Source: Fen-1273 sp035516035 (GTDB taxonomy: Bacteria > Bacteroidota > Ignavibacteria > UBA10030 > UBA6906). From it: DNA of 46,465 nucleotides. The position numbers and the translations under genes were made by a program. The notes below the pieces were generated by a model. The model was not told where the DNA came from and did not search any database. It saw nothing but the letters and a program-made list of their open reading frames with translations. The stretch covers positions 1-46,465 of the forward strand of contig DATJAS010000132.1 in assembly GCA_035516035.1 (NCBI GenBank), written 5' to 3'. Shown here piece by piece: positions 16,462-23,889 of this stretch; position 1 is the first letter of the stretch; every line of letters begins with the position of its first letter.

Positions 16462-17759
16462 GAGACAGCCGTCCCATCGGGCGATTCTCCCGCCAGGGCC
16501 CAGTAACACTCACGGACCTTCTTCTCGACGCCATTTCGCTCGAGGAGCGCCTGGTGATTGTGATGAAGGTCTTTCACAATCTGCTGGGCGACGCGCCGGA
16601 GCGACCTTTTGCCGAAGGGTGAGGCCCTTTCCACGCACAGAGAAATAACCGTGAGGACACCGAGCGCGGCCTCGACGGATGTAATGCGTTCTGCGGCCGG
16701 CCCCTTTCCCGGGATGGCAACGTCGACAATTTGCGGGAGATTGCGTTTGACGTGCGCGCCGTAGATCTCCCTCCCCACGCGCTCAAATTCATTCATTGCA
16801 TTTTTGAATGCCGAAATGAGGAGCCCGGCATTCACGGGAATCAAAGGGGGCGGTGAGGGCCGCCCGGCGGAACCCGAGGCATTTTCCGCCGGGACGGCCG
16901 CCGCCGGGGCAGGGGCCACCGGGGGAGTTGCCACCGGGGTAGCTGTCGCCAGGTCAGGGGCTACCGGGGGCGTTGCCGCCGGGGCAGGGGCCACCAGGGG
17001 AGTTGCCACCGGGGTAGCTGCCGCCACGTCAGGGGCTGTCGGGGGCGTTGCCGCCGCAGGACCTGCCGCCGGGGCAGGGGCCACCGGGGAAGTCGCCACC
17101 GGAACCGGGGCCTCCGGCGACCCCTCATCACCGCCCATCGTGATACCCCCGTCACACAGGGTTGCACACTGGTCGCCGGGCTCACGGCCGGCGTCGCAAC
17201 GCGCCCGTTCCCCGATGACGGCATTCAGCTCGACATCGTATGCGAGCATTCTCCCCTCCCTGATATGCTCAGCCTGGTCGAGCAGCTCCTCCGGGGAATG
17301 GAACCGATACAGCGTGATGCTCGGAAAAGGAAACGCGGGGCGCACCACCTCAAGGATGCCATTTGCGCAGCGCATGCCGGCGGCAAGCGCGACAACCTGT
17401 TTCCGCGAGAGCCCATCGACAGTCACGTCCAGGCTCGGCGCGCACTGAAACGTCGAGAGGAAGCTGTTGTAGACTTGCCGGGTGAGAGCGTAGAGGGAGA
17501 CACGGCATTTCAGGCGGCATGAATCCAGCGCAACGCGAACCGCCCCTTCTGTCAGCAACGCCCTGAGCTCCCTGTGGAGGCAGGCATAGTGCTCGATCCT
17601 GCTTCCCCGGACAAACAGAATGTCGAAGAGACCGCACCGGTCTTCATACGCGATCACGATGTATCCCAGGAGGTCCGGTCCCTGCGCCCCGGGGAGGAGA
17701 AGCGGGTGGACGATCGTACCCCTCACGCCGCGCATGATTTCCAGCGCGCCCGCGATCAC
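16458..17759 (-). CDS. Uncharacterised protein with Ala/Pro-repeat linker
   Basis: 433 residues from GTG 17759 (GTGA overlap with the upstream gene; ATG 17735 is possible). Two globular parts, residues 1-215 and about 320-433, are joined by a low-complexity linker of A, P, V and T built from 25-residue units such as 'PVATPLVAPAPAATPPVAPD'. No signal peptide or membrane helix is visible, so it is probably cytoplasmic or delivered by its partners. No family was recognised for either end; the N-terminal half has alternating strands and helices ('GYIVIAYEDRCGLFDILFV'). It overlaps neighbours on both sides by 4 nt, so it belongs to the cluster at 13042-19671. Confidence 0.7.
   Translation of the reverse strand: MIAGALEIMRGVRGTIVHPLLLPGAQGPDLLGYIVIAYEDRCGLFDILFVRGSRIEHYACLHRELRALLTEGAVRVALDSCRLKCRVSLYALTRQVYNSFLSTFQCAPSLDVTVDGLSRKQVVALAAGMRCANGILEVVRPAFPFPSITLYRFHSPEELLDQAEHIREGRMLAYDVELNAVIGERARCDAGREPGDQCATLCDGGITMGGDEGSPEAPVPVATSPVAPAPAAGPAAATPPTAPDVAAATPVATPLVAPAPAATPPVAPDLATATPVATPPVAPAPAAAVPAENASGSAGRPSPPPLIPVNAGLLISAFKNAMNEFERVGREIYGAHVKRNLPQIVDVAIPGKGPAAERITSVEAALGVLTVISLCVERASPFGKRSLRRVAQQIVKDLHHNHQALLERNGVEKKVRECYWALAGESPDGTAVS
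16901..17109. repeat. 75-bp in-frame tandem repeat encoding the Ala/Pro linker
   Basis: Units begin with CCGCCGGGGCAGGGGCCACC at 16901, 16976 and 17066. The first period is 75 bp, the second 90 bp because of a 15-bp insertion; the third unit is partial. All periods are multiples of three, so length changes keep the frame of the gene on the minus strand. Confidence 0.8.
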
Positions 17760-18427
17760 TTCCCCTCTTCCCCGGAGAGCGCGTCTTCCACCCCGTGCAG
17801 CATCGCATGAGCCCGCTCGACGGCTCCCCGGAGACGAACGCCGTCGACCCGGGCCCGTGCCACGGCCCGGAAATCCGTCTTCCCCTGCGTAAAGAGGAGC
17901 TCCTGGTAGTCCACAAGGGACCGCCAGACGGCAAGCTCTTCCTCCAGCGCCGAGATTTCTTCCCTGAGCTGGGCCGCTTTCCGGCGAAGGACGAGGCGCG
18001 CGGCTTCCTGCCTGTGGAGGAGCAGCGCCAGGCGGGCCTCCGCCTCCTGCCTTGCGAGCTCGGCCCGCTCGTGCCCGGCACCGTCGAACAGCCCCGAGAG
18101 CGAGACCGTCGCCGATATCCTGTACGCATCCCTGGGCAAAATCATTGTCCCTCCCGCTTCCGGGAATATCAGATCGCGTATGCCGAACGTGCCGCCGAGT
18201 GTGACCGATGGGATGAGCCGCCGCCAGAACGACGTGGCGGCGGCTTCCCCATCGGCCTTCGCAATTTCGATCACTGCGAGCATTCGGGCCGCAGAATCAC
18301 ACGCACCGGACCAGGCCTGGGAGACGTCAACGCCGCCTGCGATCGCCAGTGGATCTTCCTCCTCCACAGTTTGGGCGACCGCGCACGCCGGCACAAGCAG
18401 GAGCGTCCAGAGAGCCGCGAGTTTCAT
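17756..18427 (-). CDS. TolC-like outer-membrane efflux protein, half-length
   Basis: 223 residues. The N-terminus is a signal peptide ('LAALWTLLLVPACAVAQ'). A strand-rich part, 'YRISATVSLSGLFDGAGHER', matches the membrane-strand region of TolC-family proteins, followed by a long Ala/Glu/Arg coiled coil (about residues 115-210) with 'YQELLFTQGKTDFRAVARAR', typical of the family's alpha-barrel helix. Standard TolC has two such halves in about 430 residues; this has one, so more copies or another subunit would be needed to close a barrel. ATG 18427 was chosen for GGTGAGG 5 nt upstream. It overlaps the next gene by 4 nt (GTGA). Confidence 0.7.
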   Translation of the reverse strand: MKLAALWTLLLVPACAVAQTVEEEDPLAIAGGVDVSQAWSGACDSAARMLAVIEIAKADGEAAATSFWRRLIPSVTLGGTFGIRDLIFPEAGGTMILPRDAYRISATVSLSGLFDGAGHERAELARQEAEARLALLLHRQEAARLVLRRKAAQLREEISALEEELAVWRSLVDYQELLFTQGKTDFRAVARARVDGVRLRGAVERAHAMLHGVEDALSGEEGK

Positions 18428-18449
18428 CCGGGCCTCACCGCGCGCATGC

Positions 18450-19247
18450 TCACTGCCCACTCACGGTCTCCCGGACGATCGAGCCATCCCCCCTGCCGAG
18501 CGTCGTAACGACCTTCCAGCTTCCGCCGGGGAGATCGGTGCGGGTCTGGAGCGCACCCGAGGCGAGTGCGCTGCTCGTCGTCCTCCTGATAAGGGCCTGG
18601 TTCTCATCGGTGACCTCCGTGACCACGCACCCCCCCGCGGCGTAACGGTTGGTGATCCGCACTGTACCGTTCACCTGGTTGATAACCTGAGTGACGACCG
18701 GAAGACGAAACGTATATGTCTCGGTGACCCCGTTACGGATGACGTGCGTAACTATCGTGTCACGGGAGGCAGGGAGCACTTCGGTCAGGGTGGTCTGCTG
18801 CGGATGGTTGTCCCTGAAGCCGTCGTAGCTGTCGTACCGGCTGACGTCGCTCACGATACGGCCGGGCGTGCCGTATGACTTGCGCACAGTAATGAGGAGC
18901 AGGCCTTTCGGGTGAGTATGTCGCTCCGTGACGACAACCCCGAGTCCATCGGAGGTAACCGTGCCGTACATGAATGCGGAATCCCCTTCGGTCTTCAGCA
19001 GAGAGAGGGATCGTGCCGCCGTACGCGCAAGGCCGCCGTCCGGGGTTGCCCAGGACGCGATCGACTCGAGCTCATCCACCGCGTCAATCATGAGCTGTTC
19101 GCCGGTCTCCTGCACGGCTTCATCGCTGCTGCCGTCCGGGACGGTGGGTGGGGAGGATTGCCTGCCGCAGGCCGCAAGGGCAAAAGCTAACCCCGCTGCG
19201 CAGCAAAGCACGAAGAGAGTTTGAACTGCGTACAGATGTGAGCGCAT
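18450..19247 (-). CDS. Lipoprotein of unknown function
   Basis: 265 residues from ATG 19247 with a good GGGAGG site 5 nt upstream. The signal sequence ends in a lipobox, 'FALAACGRQ', so the mature protein is lipid-anchored at Cys. The rest is rich in Thr, Val and charged residues with repeated short strands ('RIVSDVSRYDSYDGF', 'VTQVINQVNGTVRITN'), suggesting a beta fold. No known domain recognised. It lies between the small lipoprotein (28 nt upstream) and the TolC-like gene (22 nt downstream) in the same cluster. Confidence 0.75.
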   Translation of the reverse strand: MRSHLYAVQTLFVLCCAAGLAFALAACGRQSSPPTVPDGSSDEAVQETGEQLMIDAVDELESIASWATPDGGLARTAARSLSLLKTEGDSAFMYGTVTSDGLGVVVTERHTHPKGLLLITVRKSYGTPGRIVSDVSRYDSYDGFRDNHPQQTTLTEVLPASRDTIVTHVIRNGVTETYTFRLPVVTQVINQVNGTVRITNRYAAGGCVVTEVTDENQALIRRTTSSALASGALQTRTDLPGGSWKVVTTLGRGDGSIVRETVSGQ

Positions 19248-19275
19248 GGTGCCTCCCGATGTGGAATTGTGTGAG

Positions 19276-19671
19276 CTAGTAGTGGAAGACCCGGACCGGC
19301 GCCTCGTACCTGCACCCGTTGACCGTGATGACGCCGACGTATTCTCCGGGGGGGGCAAAGAATCCCCCGGAGGTGTCTCCCAGCCATGTGTGCGAATGGG
19401 TTCCCTTCGATTCATAGATTTCCGTGAAAATATCCGTCACCGGCTGCACTTCGCCGGATGCCAGCCGGCGGACGATCGAAAAACTGACACGCGCCGCCTG
19501 GCTGAGCGAGTAGAGGATTTCCGTATTGCGCCTGTAGGAGTCGAACGCCGGGGGGGAGAACCTGAGATTGGTAATGAGTTCCGACTCGTCAGCCGCGCCG
19601 GGCATCCTGCACCCCGCGATCGAGGCCAGGATCATGCAGCCGGTAAGACACCGGGCGGGACGGACGTTCAC
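19276..19671 (-). CDS. Small lipoprotein with FlgD-like Ig fold
   Basis: 131 residues. The start is GTG 19671 with no clear ribosome site; an internal ATG 19635 is also possible. A lipobox 'LASIAGCRMP' follows a short hydrophobic stretch. The body, with 'ARVSFSIVRRLASGEVQPV' then 'THSHTWLGDTSGGFFAPPGEY', resembles the FlgD-type immunoglobulin-like domain common in surface proteins of this bacterial group. First gene of the tight minus-strand cluster, divergent from the glycosyltransferase at 19796. Confidence 0.65.
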   Translation of the reverse strand: MNVRPARCLTGCMILASIAGCRMPGAADESELITNLRFSPPAFDSYRRNTEILYSLSQAARVSFSIVRRLASGEVQPVTDIFTEIYESKGTHSHTWLGDTSGGFFAPPGEYVGVITVNGCRYEAPVRVFHY

Positions 19672-19795
19672 GGGATTAATGCGGTAGTGCGACTTGGTTT
19701 TCGGTCAGAAGATTAGACGCGGCGGGAAAGATGTTTCTTACAGCGAGAAGAGGTGCTATATTGTACCCAATATTCACACATTCCCTGGCCAGCCC

Positions 19796-21463
19796 ATGTC
19801 AGTCGAGAACCCCTGGGGCACGATGCCGCGCAACCTGGTACGCGGATTCTCGCTTGTTTTCCTCACATTGCTCATCGCCCATGTCGTCCTCCAGTTCTCG
19901 GGGCGATACGTCTGGGACGACGCGTTCATGTTCATCAGGTACGCCGATAACCTGGTCGGCGAGAGGGCTTTCGCCTTCAATCCGGGAGGCCCCCCCACCT
20001 ACGGTCTGACGTCCCCCGGCTACCTCGTAGTCGTCGTCCCGCTCCGGTTGCTCATCAGGGGATTACCCGTGCTGACGATGTTGATATCCAGCGCGCTGTG
20101 CGGCGCGGCGTTTCTTGCCCTGCTGTTCTTCCTGATCCGGCGGGAGTTGTCAGACGACTCGCCCGTTCGACGGGCCGCGGCGTATGTCGTGGTCCTGGTC
20201 TCACTCGCATACGACCTCGAAGATTTCTCCCCGCACATCGTTTCCGGCATGGACACGATGTTCGCGCTGGCATACGTGACGATGTACATTGGAATCAGCA
20301 AGCGTCTTGAACGCGAGCCCCTGTGGCCTCTGTCGATAGCAGCAGGGGTCCTGGGCGGCCTGGCGTTCATTGCAAGGCCCGACCTCCTCGCATTTACGAT
20401 CGTCATACCCGCCGCGCAGATAGTCCTCTCGAAGGACCAGCACGCCCGGATCAAAGCGAGCTGCACGCTGTTGATCTCACTCGTCATCGTGCTCGTGCTC
20501 ATGCTTATGAGCGCCCGGTTCCTCGGCTCGCCTCTTCCTCTTCCCTTCTACGCCAAGGTGCTGGATTCATACGGTCAGTTCATCCGAAGCAAATACGGCC
20601 CTGTCCCGCTCAATGAGCTGCGGGACTACATCGCCTCGTTCCCTCTTCTGTTCGCCGTCATTGTTGCGGCGATCTTCGTCAACCCTTCAGGATGGTGGCG
20701 TCGATTCTCTCCGGCGGACAAGGGGATTCTTCTTGCCGCCATCCTGTTCATGGGGTACTACACGACCTGCGTCTTACAGATCATGTTTGGGAACGAGCGG
20801 TTCTACTATCCTGCGCTCCCTGCGCTTTGCTATGTCGCTGCGCGGAGCACGGTGTTCATACTGGAGGAGGTCCCTCTTGCCGCCATGCTGCAGCGGCTCA
20901 CACCGAGAGCCGTTGTAAGGACATTTCTCGCGATATCGCTTGGCTTCATCGGCCTCCGCGTCGCCCCTCCTCTTGCTGCTTCCGTTATCAACTTTGCCCG
21001 GTCCAACACATATTTCCGGTTCACCGTGTCGGATCTCTATCACCAGATGTTCGAGCATTACTGGACCAGACTTGACAGGGTGTCAACGCTCCCCGACGAT
21101 CTCTCCCTGGCTTCGACTGAGGTGGGGTTGCCTTCAGCGATGAACCCCCGCAAGCGCGTATTCGACCTCGCAGGACTGAACGAGCCCATCATCGCGCATC
21201 ACGGGTTTTCGGTGGACGAATTTTTTGCCAGGTACCAGCCGGACCTGATTTACGACCCGCATCCTGATTACCCCGAACTGACGCGGGCGATCCATCTTGA
21301 CCCCCGAATTGCGGAGGGGTACGAGTGGTTTTCGGCGTCAAGCCTCTCGGCGCAGATGGGCGTTGGGATACGCAAAGACGGGAAATACTACGTCGCCCTC
21401 AGGGAGATTTTCGCGGGGGCAACGGGGGAAAAGAACGTCCCGACCTCACCAGGCCTACAATGA
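19796..21463 (+). CDS. GT-C family membrane glycosyltransferase
   Basis: 555 residues with about 10-12 membrane helices. The first external loop holds the GT-C acidic pair 'YVWDDAFMFIRYADN' (Asp41, Asp42), which binds the metal and polyprenyl-phosphate sugar donor. Architecture resembles PMT/ArnT-like enzymes that move a sugar from a lipid carrier onto a protein or glycan outside the membrane. The C-terminal periplasmic domain (about residues 420-555) contains 'VFDLAGLNEPIIAHHG'. ATG 19796 is the likely start, though ATG 19823 is possible; neither has a strong ribosome site. Acceptor and donor sugar unknown. Confidence 0.8.
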   Translation: MSVENPWGTMPRNLVRGFSLVFLTLLIAHVVLQFSGRYVWDDAFMFIRYADNLVGERAFAFNPGGPPTYGLTSPGYLVVVVPLRLLIRGLPVLTMLISSALCGAAFLALLFFLIRRELSDDSPVRRAAAYVVVLVSLAYDLEDFSPHIVSGMDTMFALAYVTMYIGISKRLEREPLWPLSIAAGVLGGLAFIARPDLLAFTIVIPAAQIVLSKDQHARIKASCTLLISLVIVLVLMLMSARFLGSPLPLPFYAKVLDSYGQFIRSKYGPVPLNELRDYIASFPLLFAVIVAAIFVNPSGWWRRFSPADKGILLAAILFMGYYTTCVLQIMFGNERFYYPALPALCYVAARSTVFILEEVPLAAMLQRLTPRAVVRTFLAISLGFIGLRVAPPLAASVINFARSNTYFRFTVSDLYHQMFEHYWTRLDRVSTLPDDLSLASTEVGLPSAMNPRKRVFDLAGLNEPIIAHHGFSVDEFFARYQPDLIYDPHPDYPELTRAIHLDPRIAEGYEWFSASSLSAQMGVGIRKDGKYYVALREIFAGATGEKNVPTSPGLQ

Positions 21464-21607
21464 AACGGGTGAGACTGCGCATGGTCAGGGGATACCATAA
21501 TAAACAATAATAAACAGTAATAGACTTGATTATAAAATAGTAAAGTACTACCATGGCATGCCCACACCGCCGTACCCAGGATTGCCGGGCACCTAACCGA
21601 TTCGCAT
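21464..21607 (+). promoter_or_regulatory. AT-rich leader upstream of the 21608 gene
   Basis: About 55 bases of strikingly AT-rich sequence (AATAAACAATAATAAACAG, then TTGATTATAAAATAG) interrupt GC-rich surroundings. TATAAA at 21531-21536 could serve as a -10 box, but no -35 at proper distance is clear. It probably holds the promoter for the two plus-strand genes that follow. Confidence 0.35.
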
Positions 21608-21623
21608 ATGAGGCATGCCATGG
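21551..21623. repeat. Perfect 12-bp inverted repeat flanking a start codon
   Basis: CCATGGCATGCC (21551-21562) and GGCATGCCATGG (21612-21623) are exact inverse copies 49 bp apart. The right arm overlaps the first codons of the gene starting at 21608 (ATG 21608 or 21620). In RNA the arms could pair and hide the start; on DNA it could be a protein-binding pair. Confidence 0.65.
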
Positions 21624-22375
21624 ATTCGCACGATGCTGGTCTGCTCACTCTCCTTCCCGGGTTGCACAATAACGAGACGTATTTCGATGAATTGGCGCGC
21701 GAACCGCGCCTAGGCCGGCGGATCGTTCGCATGGCGCTCCTGTTCATTGCACTCACGGCTTTCTATGGTCTGGTCATGGGCTGTTACAGCGGCTGGCTCC
21801 AGGCCCTTACCGCGGCGGTCAAGGTGCCGGTGATGTTCTTCCTCTCGCTCCTGGTCTGCTTCCCCGCCTTCTTCCTCATCCAGTATATCCTCGGATCGAA
21901 GATGAGCTTCGGCCTTATGGCGGGCATCATCTTCTCGGGGTTCGTCCTCACGGGGGCAATCATGGTCTCTTTTTCCCCCGTCGTCGTCTTCTTCATCTTG
22001 ACTGGGGGAGACTATCATTTTCTCCAACTCATGCACGTCGCGGTGTTCTCGCTCTCCGGCATATTCGGCATGAAAATGGTGCTGGATGCGCTCAGGTACT
22101 CGTGCGAGCAGAAAGGCGTCTACCCCCACACCGGGGTTGTTGTCTTCCGCTTCTGGGTCGTGATCCTGGCGTTTGTCGGCATCCAGCTCGCCTGGAATCT
22201 GAGACCTTTCATGGCGGAACGGGGCGAACCGTACGGCTTGTTCAGGAACTACGAAGGGAATTTCTATTCCGCGGTCATATACTCAGTGCAGCAGCTACTG
22301 GGGCCACCGGAGCGGCGGGCACTGCCGCCGAGTCCCGGACGCCAGGGTATCGACACAACACACTGGGTGCGCTGA
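21608..22375 (+). CDS. Polytopic membrane protein, conserved, function unknown
   Basis: 255 residues with six likely membrane helices ('MALLFIALTAFYGLVMGCYS', 'VPVMFFLSLLVCFPAFFLIQY', 'MAGIIFSGFVLTGAIMVSF', 'VVVFFILTGG', 'VAVFSLSGIFGMKMV', 'FRFWVVILAFVGIQLAW'). The 'WLQALTAAVKVPVMFF' to 'CFPAFFLIQ' stretch resembles a family of Yip1-like membrane proteins widespread in Planctomycetes and the FCB group, sometimes labelled WH2-containing in databases, a label I would not trust. Start is ATG 21608 or 21620; an inverted repeat spans both. The next gene begins 2 nt after its stop. Confidence 0.75.
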   Translation: MRHAMDSHDAGLLTLLPGLHNNETYFDELAREPRLGRRIVRMALLFIALTAFYGLVMGCYSGWLQALTAAVKVPVMFFLSLLVCFPAFFLIQYILGSKMSFGLMAGIIFSGFVLTGAIMVSFSPVVVFFILTGGDYHFLQLMHVAVFSLSGIFGMKMVLDALRYSCEQKGVYPHTGVVVFRFWVVILAFVGIQLAWNLRPFMAERGEPYGLFRNYEGNFYSAVIYSVQQLLGPPERRALPPSPGRQGIDTTHWVR

Positions 22376-22376
22376 A

Positions 22377-22607
22377 ATGACGGACGGCGAGATCATGACG
22401 CTGGAGGAGGTCGCGGCCTACCTGAAGCTGAAGCCGCAGACCATTTACACGTGGGCACAGGAGAAAAAGATCCCCGCCGCAAAATTGGGGAAGGAGTGGC
22501 GCTTCAAGCGATCAGTTATCGACAGGTGGATTAACCAACATTTTGATCCGAAATTCCATTCCCTCGTCCGGGAGGCTGACCCCCCCGTTTCGCGATCCGG
22601 CTCCTGA
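22377..22607 (+). CDS. Excisionase-type helix-turn-helix protein
   Basis: 76 residues. 'MTLEEVAAYLKLKPQTIYTWAQEKKIPAAKLGKEWRF' is the MerR-like winged helix of the excisionase/BldC-type HTH_17 family: recognition helix 'KPQTIYTWAQ', wing 'KLGKEWRFKRS'. Such small proteins bind DNA cooperatively or act as recombination directionality factors. There is no phage or integrase gene nearby, so a transcription role linked to the membrane protein directly upstream (1-nt gap) is more likely. Its 3' end overlaps the convergent Crp/Fnr gene by 77 nt. Confidence 0.85.
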   Translation: MTDGEIMTLEEVAAYLKLKPQTIYTWAQEKKIPAAKLGKEWRFKRSVIDRWINQHFDPKFHSLVREADPPVSRSGS

Positions 22608-23160
22608 TGCGGCTGAGCGCTTCGGGGGTCATTCCCAGGTAGGACGCCAGGTGGCGTTGCGCAACGCGCTGGACGATCGCAGGATAGTCCTCAAGGAACT
22701 GCAGGTATCTCTCCTCGGCCGACATGCTGATCGAGGCCACGATTCTCCTGTGCGTCGCGATGTAGTTGTTCTGCAGGAGAAGCCTGAAATACCGCTCGAA
22801 CTTCGGGAGCGTCTCGCAGAGCTTCTCGTAGGAAGTGCGGTCGATCAGGAGCACGTCCGAGTCTTCCAGGGCCTGAATGAAATAGAGCCCCTCTTTTCCC
22901 GTCAGGAAGCTGTAGAGGTCGGTGATCCACCACCCCTCTGCGGCGAACTGGACGGTGTGCTCTTCTCCCTTCCTGTCCACGGTGTACGAGCGGAGGAACC
23001 CCTTCGTCACGAAGGCCATGTACCGGGAGATCTCCCCCTCCTGAATGAGGAAGGCATCCTTCCGGATGCGTTTGGGTACCATCAGGGAAGCACAGAAGGG
23101 GGACTCGTCGTCCGAAATCTCGATCAGCTTGCTCACCTGCCGGCGCAGGTAATCAAACAT
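22531..23160 (-). CDS. Crp/Fnr-family transcription regulator
   Basis: 209 residues. N-terminal cyclic-nucleotide-binding-type beta-roll ('FLIQEGEISRYMAFVTKGFLR'), a dimer helix (about 110-140), and a C-terminal winged helix. The recognition helix 'GMTPEALSRIRSR' has the E-x-x-S-R pattern (Glu180, Ser183, Arg184) that in FNR reads TTGAT half-sites. It has only two Cys and no FNR-type cluster, so it does not bind a 4Fe-4S cluster through an N-terminal Cys motif; the ligand is unknown. ATG 23160 was chosen for AGGAAG 8 nt upstream. The YceI gene and a perfect TTGAT-N4-ATCAA box lie upstream on the same strand. Confidence 0.9.
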   Translation of the reverse strand: MFDYLRRQVSKLIEISDDESPFCASLMVPKRIRKDAFLIQEGEISRYMAFVTKGFLRSYTVDRKGEEHTVQFAAEGWWITDLYSFLTGKEGLYFIQALEDSDVLLIDRTSYEKLCETLPKFERYFRLLLQNNYIATHRRIVASISMSAEERYLQFLEDYPAIVQRVAQRHLASYLGMTPEALSRIRSRIAKRGGQPPGRGNGISDQNVG

Positions 23161-23205
23161 GATCCGGGCTTCCTGCACGTCGTGTCCCCCTCCTGGTTTT
23201 AGCAG

Positions 23206-23225
23206 TCACCCCGTCGACGGGGTGA
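23206..23225. promoter_or_regulatory. Perfect 20-bp palindrome before the Crp/Fnr gene
   Basis: TCACCCCGTCGACGGGGTGA is its own reverse complement over 20 bp. It lies 6 nt after the YceI stop and 46 nt before the Crp/Fnr ATG. No T-tract follows on the minus strand, so it is either a weak terminator/attenuator between the two genes or an operator. Confidence 0.55.
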
Positions 23226-23230
23226 GTTCG

Positions 23231-23776
23231 TCAGGCGGCCACCGGCTCCTGGACTGCGACCTTCTTCAGCTCGACGGCCATTTCCAGCTTCACTTCGTCG
23301 CTCACCACGACTCCGCCTGCCTCCGTCATCGCATTCCAGCGAAGACCGTAATCCTGACGGTTGAGTTTCCCCGTGATCTCGAACGCCGCCACCTCGCCGT
23401 CAAACCCCGCCACCGTGCCGTTGTAGACTACCTGGAGCGTCAGGGGCCGCTGCTGCCCGCGGATCGTCATGAGCCCCGTCAGCATGTACGTCCCTTCTCC
23501 CTTCGCCGATACGGAAGTCGAGCGGAACGAGAGCCCGGGATGATTGGCCGCATCGAAGAAATCGGGCGATTTCAGGTGCCCGTCACGCTGCTCATTGTTC
23601 GTGCTGATGCTGTCGACATCGGCCTCGAACGTAACGCTCGCATCGCTGAAATCGGGCTTCTCGGCCCGCACGGTGCCGCTGAAGCGGGTGAACTGTCCCG
23701 TCACCGTCGAAATGACAAGGTGCTTGACCTTGAACTTGATTTCCGAGTGAGCCGGATCGATCGTCCACTGTGCCAT
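23231..23776 (-). CDS. YceI family protein
   Basis: 181 residues, complete YceI-like domain: 'WTIDPAHSEIKFKVKHLVIS' at the N-terminus, 'VTFEADVDSISTNNEQRDGHLKSPDFFDA' in the middle, 'GLRWNAMTEAGGVVVSDEV' near the end. No signal peptide is visible from ATG 23776 (AAGGAG 8 nt upstream), so this one is probably cytoplasmic, unlike many relatives. These proteins form a lipocalin-like barrel binding isoprenoid or other amphiphiles and are often stress-induced. Position between an FNR-type box and a Crp/Fnr gene suggests regulation by that protein. Confidence 0.92.
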   Translation of the reverse strand: MAQWTIDPAHSEIKFKVKHLVISTVTGQFTRFSGTVRAEKPDFSDASVTFEADVDSISTNNEQRDGHLKSPDFFDAANHPGLSFRSTSVSAKGEGTYMLTGLMTIRGQQRPLTLQVVYNGTVAGFDGEVAAFEITGKLNRQDYGLRWNAMTEAGGVVVSDEVKLEMAVELKKVAVQEPVAA

Positions 23777-23875
23777 GGTGCTGAACTCCTTCTTGAGTGT
23801 GTGCGGTTGATTATTCTGCACTCAAGATACGTCAGGAGGGGCCCGCGGGGCATTGACCTAATATAAGAAATGGCG

Positions 23876-23889
23876 TTGATCTAGATCAA
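23876..23889. promoter_or_regulatory. FNR/CRP-type operator TTGATCTAGATCAA
   Basis: Perfect match to the FNR-type palindrome TTGAT-N4-ATCAA. It overlaps the stop codon of the methyltransferase gene and lies about 100 bp upstream of the YceI start. On the minus strand a TATATT (23865-23860) lies 10 nt past the box; a start from it would centre the box near -29.5, not the activating -41.5. TATCTT (23829-23824) would put it near -65.5. Activation versus repression cannot be decided. Confidence 0.75.
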
